Notes under the pieces: generated by a model
Databases searched by the model: none
Told to the model about the DNA's origin: nothing
Seen by the model: only the letters and a program-made list of their open reading frames with translations
Program-made: the position numbers and the translations under genes
Source of the DNA: Mixia osmundae IAM 14324
Taxonomy: Eukaryota; Basidiomycota; Mixiomycetes; Mixiales; Mixiaceae
NCBI RefSeq assembly: GCF_000708205.1
Contig: NW_014575560.1
Coordinates: forward strand, 64,501 to 128,500
DNA length: 64,000 nt
Direction: 5' to 3'
In this document: positions 56,236-64,000 of the stretch, one piece after another
How positions within the stretch are numbered: position 1 is the stretch's first letter
How the letters are laid out: each line of letters begins with the position of its first letter

Positions 56236-57570
56236 CTATGTGAGTGCAGCTCGTGCTATCGCATCCTGCACTTTGCATATCCAGCTGTGCGACAGCGGAC
56301 GGGCAGAATCGTGCAGCACAAACCCTTTTTCGCTCGCTGCAAGGAACTGTCCTTCGATCGTCTTGGCCCCTTCTTTGCTTCTCTGTGAGGACGGTGTGCT
56401 TTCTTCGGTGGCGGTCATGACAAAGCTAAGCATCGGCTTCGCTGAGGGTTCGATCGCCGCCGACTGTGCGCCTTGATGGTGCATAAATTCGATCCACTGC
56501 CCCGGTAGGATATCGGTCTCGGTATCGATCGAGATTGCACCCCGTTTGGGATCGCCAGATATGACCCGGCTGAGGAAGATAGGCTTCTCATGAGATGAAG
56601 GCGGTCGTTCGCTTTCGGAGAAAACGGCTATGTAGTAATTCTTGTCTTTATTGAGGTACTCTGCCGTATTGCCGAAAGCGTCAGTCTTTGATGCAAAAGA
56701 TTGTATGTGCTGCAACAGAAGTGCAGCAGCGTTGGCGTCATCGAGTGCGAGGATGATATTGCCGGCAGACTGCGTGACGCGTTTCCTGCCGCCAAAATTT
56801 GCCATATCACGTAAATGCAGCTTGACGGTGCCGGGTTCGCCATCGACGATAGCTACGCCTACAGCACCTTGCTGCTCTATCTGACTGCCTTTGAGAAGCG
56901 TGAACGGTCTTCCGGTGACGAAGGGCGTGCTTGACGCGATCAGGCCCGATTTTGCCGCGAGCGGGCAATGCCGATCGAGAGCGGCAAGCAGACCTTCTGG
57001 CTTATCGTCCGAGAAGTAGACGGTCTGTGTCATTGTTTTCAAGTCGTCTGCGGTCAGACCATCGATCTGCTCGAGGGTGTTCTGAGCCGATCGCAGGTCG
57101 GAAACGGCAACGCGTGACATGCGACCCCAATGAGACCGATCATCTACATACGTCTCTACATCCCGCTTCACTTCTCTGCCCAGAGCGATCTTGGGTCTAC
57201 CGGGGACCTTCGATGTGAAGCGGAGAGCTCTTGCTCCATCGGACGGGTAGTGAATCGCAACAGCAGCACTTGCCAACCTGTCCTCGCCTGACGTGATCGC
57301 TGAAGCAGAAGCAGGTAGAGGGTCAGAGAGACAGCCTAGTGCATCTGCATGAGCCTGGCGGAGCATGTCGAGGATCCTGAGCATGACCTCGCTCGGCAAG
57401 TTCTGCGAGAGGGCAAAGATGAGCGCATCTGGTTTGGAGGTCTCTGTGCCCGATAGGAAAGACGACAGAGGATCGCATAGCTCTGCACTGCTGTCACTGC
57501 CTGCCGTGAAGGTTGCCGCTCGCCAGTAGGTCCGTCTGGGCGCTCGCCTGAGCGCAGACCGGATGAGCAT
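56236..57570 (-). CDS. FIST-domain protein, probably mitochondrial
   Basis: Uninterrupted 444-codon frame. ATG 57570 gives a basic presequence (MLIRSALRRAPRRTYWRAAT). The FIST_N-like region follows: PDALIFALSQNLPSEVMLRI, ADALGCLSDPLPAS, ASAAVAIHYPSDGARALRF. Then a C-terminal region with FVTGRPFTLLKGSQIEQQGA, TVKLHLRDMANFGG, and KNYYIAVFSESERPPSS, and an alternation of strands typical of FIST_C. FIST domains were first described as ligand/amino-acid sensing modules in bacteria; the fungal role is unknown. No F-box seen. It converges on RPT2 with a 43-bp gap. Confidence 0.68.
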   Translation of the reverse strand: MLIRSALRRAPRRTYWRAATFTAGSDSSAELCDPLSSFLSGTETSKPDALIFALSQNLPSEVMLRILDMLRQAHADALGCLSDPLPASASAITSGEDRLASAAVAIHYPSDGARALRFTSKVPGRPKIALGREVKRDVETYVDDRSHWGRMSRVAVSDLRSAQNTLEQIDGLTADDLKTMTQTVYFSDDKPEGLLAALDRHCPLAAKSGLIASSTPFVTGRPFTLLKGSQIEQQGAVGVAIVDGEPGTVKLHLRDMANFGGRKRVTQSAGNIILALDDANAAALLLQHIQSFASKTDAFGNTAEYLNKDKNYYIAVFSESERPPSSHEKPIFLSRVISGDPKRGAISIDTETDILPGQWIEFMHHQGAQSAAIEPSAKPMLSFVMTATEESTPSSQRSKEGAKTIEGQFLAASEKGFVLHDSARPLSHSWICKVQDAIARAALT

Positions 57571-57585
57571 CAGTGCCAGTGAACT

Positions 57586-57606
57586 GGGGAGGGGGGGGGG
57601 AAGGGG
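57586..57606 (+). promoter_or_regulatory. Poly-G tract with G-quadruplex potential
   Basis: The + strand reads G4-A-G10-A2-G4. It lies in the 95-bp gap between two divergent start codons (FIST gene at 57570, IDP at 57666). A G10 core flanked by two G4 runs can supply four G-tracts. A role in transcription is inference. Confidence 0.55.
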
Positions 57607-57665
57607 CACTCGACTTGCTCCGCGCCGGTTTCACTCGCAGTCCAGGCTCCGGCTTCCTACGACCC

Positions 57666-59580
57666 ATGCAAGCGCCTCGACTAGGGCGCACAGCATTCTC
57701 CAGTGCTGCACGAGCATCTCTCCTTCTCCAGCCGAGAGCTCTAGCAGGCTCACACAGTCGTTACGCTGCACCACCTTGCGCAAGAAATTTAGGAGCCATG
57801 TCGACTCGGCAAGGTGGGCAGTCATACCTCAGCCATGCGTGTGTCTGATGCGTGCTTGTACGCAGCTTCGAGCTCGTCCGACCAGAGGATACAAGTCGCT
57901 AACCCTGTCGTCGAGATGGACGGCGACGAGATGACGAGGATCATCTGGCACAAGATCAAAGACGAGGCATGTTCAGTCCGATTGAGCACGCTCTCCTGCT
58001 CATCAGGGTTCTTTTATGCAGCTCATCCTGCCGTACATCAATGTGGATCTCAAATACTACGACCTCGGGATAGAGCACAGGGATCAGACGGACGATAAAG
58101 TCACGACAGAGGCAGCAGAAGCCATCATCAAATATGGCGTCGGCGTCAAGGTGAGCATCCATCTGCACGGAAGGCTGTATAGGCTCACACTCACCGCAGT
58201 GTGCCACCATCACGCCCGACGAAGCGCGAGTTGAAGGTAAGTCAAATACGAGAACGCGACCTGTCAGACTTATTCATGGTGGACTGCAGAGTTCCACCTG
58301 AAGAAGATGTGGAAATCGCCCAATGGTACTATACGCAACATACTAGGAGGAACCGTCTTCCGCGAGCCGATCGTGATGGAGAAAGTACCAAAGAGTGTCC
58401 CCGGATGGATCAAGCCTATCGTGGTAGGACGACACGCACACGCCGATCAGGTCCGTCAGCACTCTCTCGGACTCACTGAAGCCTGATAGCTAGTTCGTCC
58501 GCGGACAGTACCGATCGACTGATATCAAAGCGCCTGGACCGGGCAAGCTTGAGCTTGTCTTTACGCCATCGGATGGCAAAGGCGAGAAGCAAACGTTGGA
58601 GGTCTATGACTTCAAAGGCCCAGGAATGGGTCTAGCAATGTACAACACTGTTCAAGTAGGTTCACATCAGGCGTACCAAACCCGGCTAATGACCACCATA
58701 GAGCGTTGAGGACTTTGCGCATGCATCCTTCAAAATGGCAATTTCGAAAAAGATCCCAATGGTGAGCCTGCAGGCCAAGACGATAGGCCGCTGCTCACTC
58801 ATTCGGAAAATAGTACCTATCGACGAAGAATACAATCTTGAAGGGCTATGACGGCATGTGGAAGGACACCTTCCAGAGAATATACGACGAGTTCGTCTTC
58901 TCGACAATGCTGCTACCACACTGATGTCTTAGCAGGACATATGCGAGCGAATTCAAGAAGCTCGACATCTGGTATGAACATCGACTGATCGACGATGTGA
59001 GCTCGTTGTCTTTCGTACGAGCTGCTAGCTTGACGTTCCCGACAGATGGTCGCGCAAATGATCAAATCCTCCGGTGGCTTCCTCATGGCCCTCAAGAACT
59101 ACGATGGCGACGTACAATCGGACATAGTCGCACAGGGCTTCGGCAGCTTAGGACTGATGACGTCTGAACTCATCACACCCGACGGCAAGATCATGGAAAG
59201 CGAGGCCGCCCATGGCACCGTCACACGTCACTTCAGAGAACACCAAAAGGGCAACGAGACGTCTACCAACTCAATCGCATCGATCTATGCATGGACGAGG
59301 GGGCTGGCTTTCCGCGCAAAGCTCGACGACAATGAGAAGCTTCTCAAATTTGCTCAGGATCTCGAGGCTTGTTGCATAGAAGCTGTCGATAAAGACGCGG
59401 TCATGACCAAGGATCTGGCACTGGCGATACATGGCAAGAAGTGGGTTCCCTGTCATCGAGATTGGGCAGCGCTGATTGCCTTGTAGCATGAAACGGGAAC
59501 ATTACGTTACGACCGAAGGCTTCCTCGATTTTGTTCGAGACAAGCTTCGCAAGAAGATCAGTGCTTACGCAAAGCTCTAA
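57666..59580 (+). CDS. IDP1: NADP-dependent isocitrate dehydrogenase
   Basis: Oxidises isocitrate to 2-oxoglutarate and supplies NADPH. The ATG at 57666 opens a good mitochondrial presequence ([20 protein letters not shown], Arg/Ser rich, no acids). A second in-frame ATG at 57798 (GCCATGTCG) could start a cytosolic form. Exons then give [73 protein letters not shown] (family signature), [16 protein letters not shown], and last exon [20 protein letters not shown], ending at TAA 59580. About nine short introns; all junctions are in frame. Confidence 0.95.
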
Positions 59581-59632
59581 TTTGTCAAATGCAATGCTTA
59601 CTGCTACAAATCTAGTGTTTGCTAACTTTATT

Positions 59633-60865
59633 TTACAAGGACATTGATGCGAAAGTGTCAAATCCGAATTGCTCTGCGAATGTTTGCTGCTGCGCTTCCA
59701 TAAGGTCTTGAGTACTGCTCGTGAAGCAGTGCGAGTCTGTCGTCTCCGTCAAGAGGTCGATGCAGTCTAGATCGCCGTGAGGTATAAGCGTCTGCATCAT
59801 CGATTCGGCGAACGTAGAGCCTTCCAATTCGCCGATGAGAGCGGACGCGTCATCTGAGCAACAAATCTGGAGCAGGTGGCCAAAATTGTGTCTGAGAGCG
59901 TCTGAAGCTGCAAGAGCATGTCCAATAAGCAGAGAATGCGGATATGAGGTGGCGCTGCTCGACAGAGATAGAGCTCAGCTAGCGCTCGTTACCAAGGCTC
60001 AAACGTACCTTGCTCGCTCTTGCGGTGACCAGTCGCCCGTGATCAGGCAGCCTTCTTCAGGCGAAACAGCAGTGAAGATCGGCGCACGAGAAAGCTGGAC
60101 GTAGATGGAAGCATCGTCTGTACCGGAGACGAACATAAGATGGATTGACACAATGGACGTAGCCGGCATCGTCATGTGCAGCTGCTTGTCTTCGTCCAAG
60201 ATCGTATAAATCAAATCAGAGGTGATCGTGTCAATGTGTGCGCTACATTGCCTCTCGCCAGTCGAAGCAGCGATCCATGGATCGGCAGGATTTCCAAAGC
60301 AAAAGTAGTGCACGTCCAGGAAAGTCAGGGCGGACGGGGTTATCGAATCGGCGAGCCAAGTCATGTCGCTGTACGATTCTGGCGCAATTGTCTGTTCCAG
60401 AATCGACGTATGATCTGACGAGGATCCACTTGACCATTGCGTGAGCGAGGGTTCCGGCGATGTCATACGCTGTGCAGTCGCGCTTTCGTAAAGTCGCATG
60501 AGAGAATCATACGCAGACGACGTGCTGCCGAGCGCAAGACTTCCGGCAGCGGCTCTATGTTGCTCGTCCTCTCTTTGTTGATCTCTATTAGCCTTGACCC
60601 GGCTATGCACATCCGTCAGCTCGCGTCTGATGCAAGGATGAGAGACGTGCCGATTGGCCCACCAGCAGCAGATCTTGCGATCAGGCAAACCGGTTTGCTC
60701 GACCAGACTGACACGTTCGTCTTTGGTCAACTCGGTGATGTAGCGAGCACGGTCAAAGTATTGCTCAAGTATTTCGACGGCTTCTGCGGGGGTCTTGCGT
60801 CGGGCGGTCTTGCGTGTCACTTTTCTGCCCGAGCGCGTCTGAACGATTCGAGCCTGCTCCGACAT
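59633..60865 (-). CDS. Homeodomain transcription factor
   Basis: ATG 60865 gives MSEQARIVQTRSGRKVTRKT. The homeodomain (about residues 20-80) reads ARRKTPAEAVEILEQYFDRA, RYITELTKDERVSLVEQTGL, PDRKICCWWANRRVKANRDQ. The recognition helix keeps W48, N51 and R53, with Trp in place of the usual Phe49. The WWANRR motif is complete only if a 48-nt GC-AG intron (60603-60650) is removed. After the homeodomain the protein is Ser/Thr- and Glu-rich; a last exon carries an acidic segment (HGDLDCIDLLTETTDSH). Role unknown. Not linked to a pheromone/receptor gene in this window, so a mating-type role is not indicated. Confidence 0.72.
60603..60650 (-). other. 48-nt stop-free GC-AG intron inside the homeodomain
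   Basis: Donor CG|GCACGT, internal GCTGAC branch-like site, acceptor GCATAG|C. Its removal yields WWANRRVKANRDQQ, restoring the R-R-x-K that follows the homeodomain Asn. Retention would insert 16 residues into helix 3. The donor departs from the usual GCAAGT, so this is the weakest of the GC-AG cases. Confidence 0.6.
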
Positions 60866-61022
60866 GACTTGCTGATGTGATGCTATGACTATGAATACTA
60901 GACCAATCACGGAAGGCCGCCTTCCGCGCTCTGAAGGCGAGATGGTCGAGCGTCATGGTCAAAGAGGCTGGCCTCTGTCGCGAGAAGCAACGCTGAGCAC
61001 AGACCGCTTGGTCGATATTTCT

Positions 61023-63029
61023 CTATGCACAATAACCGCCGCCATGCGAATGGCAGCCTGCATACGAAAGTGGATGCACTCCGAGCGATCGCAATGTCAG
61101 GCCGACGATTGACGCCGCGCCTTCGCCAAGCACAAAGCCACTAGCGAGGACAATAAGTAGCAAATGCTTCTGGTCCGCATCTCGACTATGGCTGTATCGG
61201 TTGTTCCAAGCATAGGCAATCAGCCCGCCGATAAGACGGGCAATGGAGAAGTTGGGCGTTATGACAAAACCGATGCTGAATGCGATACCAGACGGAAAGT
61301 AGCGCACAGCGCTTTGCAGGCGAGGGTATTTACTGCCTGCTGTCTTGCTGTATGTCTTGACGACGAACAACAAGATGAAGATACCCGCAGCGACGACCAT
61401 CGCCTTGGCAGCATGTGGCGGTAGATGCCCATGGTTGACAAGGCGCGCGAGATTGAGCCAAACCGCTGCGGCGGGGATGGGATACGCGGGGCTCGGCATC
61501 TTGTACGTAGTCCGGAAAAGGTTGTAAATCAGTGGCGATAAGACCACACTGAAGGCAGAGCCAATAACTTGCCCAGCAAGCTGCACGCTCGGATCGGCAT
61601 GCAAGAGATGGCCGGTCTTGAGATCTTGAGACAGGTCGCCTGCTTGCTGGGCCCCGCTCTCTGCAATGCCGCCCGCGATGAGATTGGCCACCATGCCAGG
61701 CTGCACAAAAGCAAATAGAAGTTGGCTGATCTTTGCGATTGCCGAGACGGGATTGATGTCGGTCTCGCCGAGGGCGCGCACGCCCAGTACGGATAGTATG
61801 CCAGATACTAGGACAGCAAGCAGCGTTGCCCACGGCTTGATGCCGTCAAATAGAATATGGATGAACAGGACGCATGCGATCGTGGTCGCTGCCAAGCCGG
61901 CTAGCACAGTTTTGATTGACACATCCTTTGCAGTGTCATCATAGCCTTCCTCTTCTTGATCCGGTAGATTGAGCTGTTGCGATTTGGGCGATTCGCCCGG
62001 TTTGAGGTTCCTGGCTTGGGGCAGCGCGCTCGCAACAACGCTGAAGATCATCATGGCGAGACTCATGATCGATTCTGCTGTCATGATAGCGAGTGCAGGC
62101 CAGAGTATCCAGGCTTTCGCTCCGTCATCTGCGTTGATCTGGCCAGGAGCCCAGCCGGCATAATGCGCAAGAGGAGACAGAACAGCCCATCCAGTGAATG
62201 CGCCAGCGGCGAGCGAAAAGACTGTCGCTGGGCCCATGATGATACCCTGACCGATGTAGCTGAAGCTCGGACTGAAGTACCAAGCCCATCTGCGGGCGAG
62301 AGCATGTCCAGAAATCCAGTCAAAGACAGGTAATGCGTATAGAACCGGAAAGGCAAATGTGAGACACATGTAGCCGGCAGAGATTGCCATGGAGGCCCAG
62401 AGCGTGAGCCAGCCTGCACGGCCAAAGGTACGCTCTGCTGTTGCTCGCATGGTAGTGCTCTCCTCTTCGTCGGCTGGTATCCGTTCGTAGCTCGTCTTGA
62501 TTGGTCGTGGCGCCTTGTGAACAGCTGCTATGATCTCAGCTGTCGCTCTGCCACTGGGGAACGCAAGCTGTTCTCGCACGATGAACTGCTTCCTGAGCGG
62601 CACCGCCCAAAAGATGCCGAAACCCGCGACAGAACCACACCATAGAATGAGTTGTGTGACAGAGAGCGTGACAGGCTCGACGCCATCGATGTCTAGCTTG
62701 AGCTCTCCGAGTGCCGGTATGACGCCGATCAGACCTGCAGCTAGCGGCATCGTGCCAACGGCGACTGCAGTCGTTTGAAGCAAGACATTCTCTTTCGCCG
62801 AGAGTGGGCTAGCTGCAAAGAGCCCGGCGCTTTCGATGGCACGACAGATAGCATAGCCTACGAGCGCAGACTGTAAGCTTGCCATTGTGACCCAAGACGT
62901 CTGCAGGCCGAATTGAACATTTGCAAAGCAAAGTAAAGTCCCGACGAGCAAGCCAACGCTGATCGCTCGGAAAGTGAGTTGCGGCTGGTCATCCAGCTGA
63001 GCCATGGTGGCAGACTCTGAATCTGCCAT
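61023..63029 (-). CDS. Oligopeptide transporter (OPT family)
   Basis: Proton-coupled multi-pass transporter for oligopeptides or metal-chelate conjugates. ATG 63029 (MADSESATMAQLDDQPQLTF). Single exon of 668 residues. N-terminal motif: RAISVGLLVGTLLCFANVQF, GLQTSWVTMASLQSALVGY. Then QLAFPSGRATAEIIAAVH, FSPSFSYIGQGIIMGPATVF, VRALGETDINPVSAIAKISQ, GAQQAGDLSQDLKTGHLLHA, AYPIPAAAVWLNLARLV, FVLGEGAASIVGLTLRSLG. About 14 hydrophobic helices are visible. The GETD-N-P, GDLSQDLK and SIGF/FSIG-type blocks are family hallmarks. It is divergent from the VanZ-like gene. Substrate not predictable. Confidence 0.92.
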   Translation of the reverse strand: MADSESATMAQLDDQPQLTFRAISVGLLVGTLLCFANVQFGLQTSWVTMASLQSALVGYAICRAIESAGLFAASPLSAKENVLLQTTAVAVGTMPLAAGLIGVIPALGELKLDIDGVEPVTLSVTQLILWCGSVAGFGIFWAVPLRKQFIVREQLAFPSGRATAEIIAAVHKAPRPIKTSYERIPADEEESTTMRATAERTFGRAGWLTLWASMAISAGYMCLTFAFPVLYALPVFDWISGHALARRWAWYFSPSFSYIGQGIIMGPATVFSLAAGAFTGWAVLSPLAHYAGWAPGQINADDGAKAWILWPALAIMTAESIMSLAMMIFSVVASALPQARNLKPGESPKSQQLNLPDQEEEGYDDTAKDVSIKTVLAGLAATTIACVLFIHILFDGIKPWATLLAVLVSGILSVLGVRALGETDINPVSAIAKISQLLFAFVQPGMVANLIAGGIAESGAQQAGDLSQDLKTGHLLHADPSVQLAGQVIGSAFSVVLSPLIYNLFRTTYKMPSPAYPIPAAAVWLNLARLVNHGHLPPHAAKAMVVAAGIFILLFVVKTYSKTAGSKYPRLQSAVRYFPSGIAFSIGFVITPNFSIARLIGGLIAYAWNNRYSHSRDADQKHLLLIVLASGFVLGEGAASIVGLTLRSLGVHPLSYAGCHSHGGGYCA

Positions 63030-63176
63030 CTAGCTGAGCGTGTTGGACCTATGATCGTTCGAGTGTGGTCTGCATGGCCAGCAGGGAGAGGCTTTCGGCC
63101 GAATACCGGATGGTCGTGCGCAATTTGTCGCGACCGCGTGACGACATCGCACAAGCCAGCAAGTCCCAGCTCAGTC

Positions 63177-64000
63177 ATGGTCGAGTTGACGGCAGGTCAG
63201 CGGAGGCGCTCGCTGCCCGATCGCCTCAAGAAGCGAGGTGCCAAGCTCCTGCTCGCCTCATTTCGCGTGCAACTCCGATACCGGGGCCAAGAGGTACCTT
63301 TGCGCTTTCGACCTGTGCGTGCACTTGTGGCCCGCTCGGCTCAGTGATTGACCAGCGCGCAGGCTTTTGCATTGCTGACGGCGTTCACGCTCATCATATT
63401 ATCCATTCTCGGCTTTCATCCGACAGCGGGCAGCAAGCTACCCGTCAACGACAAAGCGCTCCACTTTGTCTGCTTCTCTGTAGCGACGTCCTGTCTCTAT
63501 TGGTAAGGAGATCTCATGTCAGATTTGATGCAGGCTCACGAAGTCGCTTTGTAGGACGCTCGAGGTCGAAGAATCTGCAAGGCGCGTGTTTCTATGGCGT
63601 CGCGCCAACGCGATCTGGTGTGGCACACTGGCCTTCTTCGGTACGCGTGTGGTATTTGGAACAGTGTGCGTATGCTCATCGTATTGTGCAGTGGGGGGCA
63701 TATGTTCAGAGTTTGTGCAAGCCCTTTTGCCTGTGCGAATTCCTCTATGAGCTCGCAAGGGCGCGCTTATGGGTGGCAAGCACAGTACAAAACGTTTCAG
63801 CTGGGCGATATCATAGTAAGCTTTCTAGCAGTGGTGAGACACATGGTTCAAACGCTGTACAGGCAAATTTGCTCGGCTGCTCAGTTGGCTATTTCGTCTC
63901 AAGCCGGCTTGAGAAAACCTATCGCGCAAACCGAGAACTGCTCGAGCTATACCAGCCACTAGAAGAGCTTGATCTCGATCTCGAGGACGGTCTGGGCGGC
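63177..64000 (+). CDS. VanZ-like domain membrane protein (partial, runs off the end)
   Basis: ATG 63177 gives MVELTAGQRRRSLPDRLKKR and LRFRPVRALVARSAQ. After an intron near 63345-63364 comes the first helix (FALLTAFTLIILSILGFHPT), GSKLPVNDKALHFVCFSVAT, SCLYW, an intron, then TLEVEESARRVFLWRR. Later exons give ICSEFVQALLP, YKTFQLGDIIANLLGCSVGY, FVSSRLEKTYRANRELLELY, and QPLEELDLDLEDGLGG at the window edge. The SEFVQ-LP and F-DI-aN-lG blocks identify the fungal VanZ-like family. Function in fungi is unknown. The 3' end lies beyond 64000. Confidence 0.78.

Noticed and set aside
59633-60865. Mating-type locus
   Set aside because: A single homeodomain gene with no divergent partner homeodomain, pheromone or receptor gene around it is not enough.

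Overview
This window is compact nuclear DNA from a fungus, almost certainly a basidiomycete yeast or dimorph. The evidence is: genes broken by many very short introns (about 45-65 nt, GT-AG with CTNAC/CTGAC branch sites), short intergenic gaps, a fused lycopene cyclase/phytoene synthase (crtYB), a Zn2Cys6 regulator, RTA1 and Kre9-like wall proteins, and a SPAK/OSR1-type kinase. Gene density (about 1.7 kb per gene) and style would suit a small Pucciniomycotina genome such as Mixia. That placement is inference.

Layout. 0.2-9.8 kb: RCE1, a Kre9-like GPI protein, RPN3, an ataxin-10 homologue, LEO1, VMA21 and an ARFRP1/Arl3 GTPase. 9.8-16.4 kb: ZPR1, COG3 and allantoinase. 16.4-21.2 kb: RAD54 and RAD52, divergent from one 244-bp promoter. 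21.7-29.7 kb: a protein with an integrase-type HHCC finger, YTH1, SEC17, a short Zn2Cys6 factor, an SDR, SDHAF2 and a sulfotransferase. 29.8-41 kb: crtYB, acireductone dioxygenase, AGM1, a small membrane protein, OLA1, an IRC22/TRAP-alpha homologue, an RTA1 transporter and an RRG9 homologue. 41-46.1 kb: the only block where I recognise nothing. It carries every ambiguous base in the window and at least one multi-exon gene of unknown function. 46.1-50 kb: an OSR1-like kinase, coactosin and an SRRM1-like splicing factor. 50-53 kb: a small secretome island, with one LPSG-repeat secreted protein and two (possibly three) tiny cysteine-rich secreted peptides. 53-64 kb: RPP0, RPT2, a FIST-domain protein, NADP-isocitrate dehydrogenase, a homeodomain protein, an OPT transporter and the start of a VanZ-like gene.

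Most genes are conserved housekeeping functions arranged as divergent or convergent pairs: vesicle traffic (ARFRP1, COG3, SEC17, VMA21), proteasome (RPN3, RPT2), recombination (RAD52, RAD54), mRNA processing (YTH1, SRRM1, LEO1), and mitochondria (SDHAF2, RRG9, IDP).

The most novel items are the cysteine-rich peptide cluster, the shared RAD52/RAD54 promoter with its perfect CACGTG-centred palindrome, and five introns that need GC rather than GT donors. Several short introns are stop-free and a multiple of three, so unspliced translation hides them. I saw no rRNA, tRNA, CRISPR or intact transposon.
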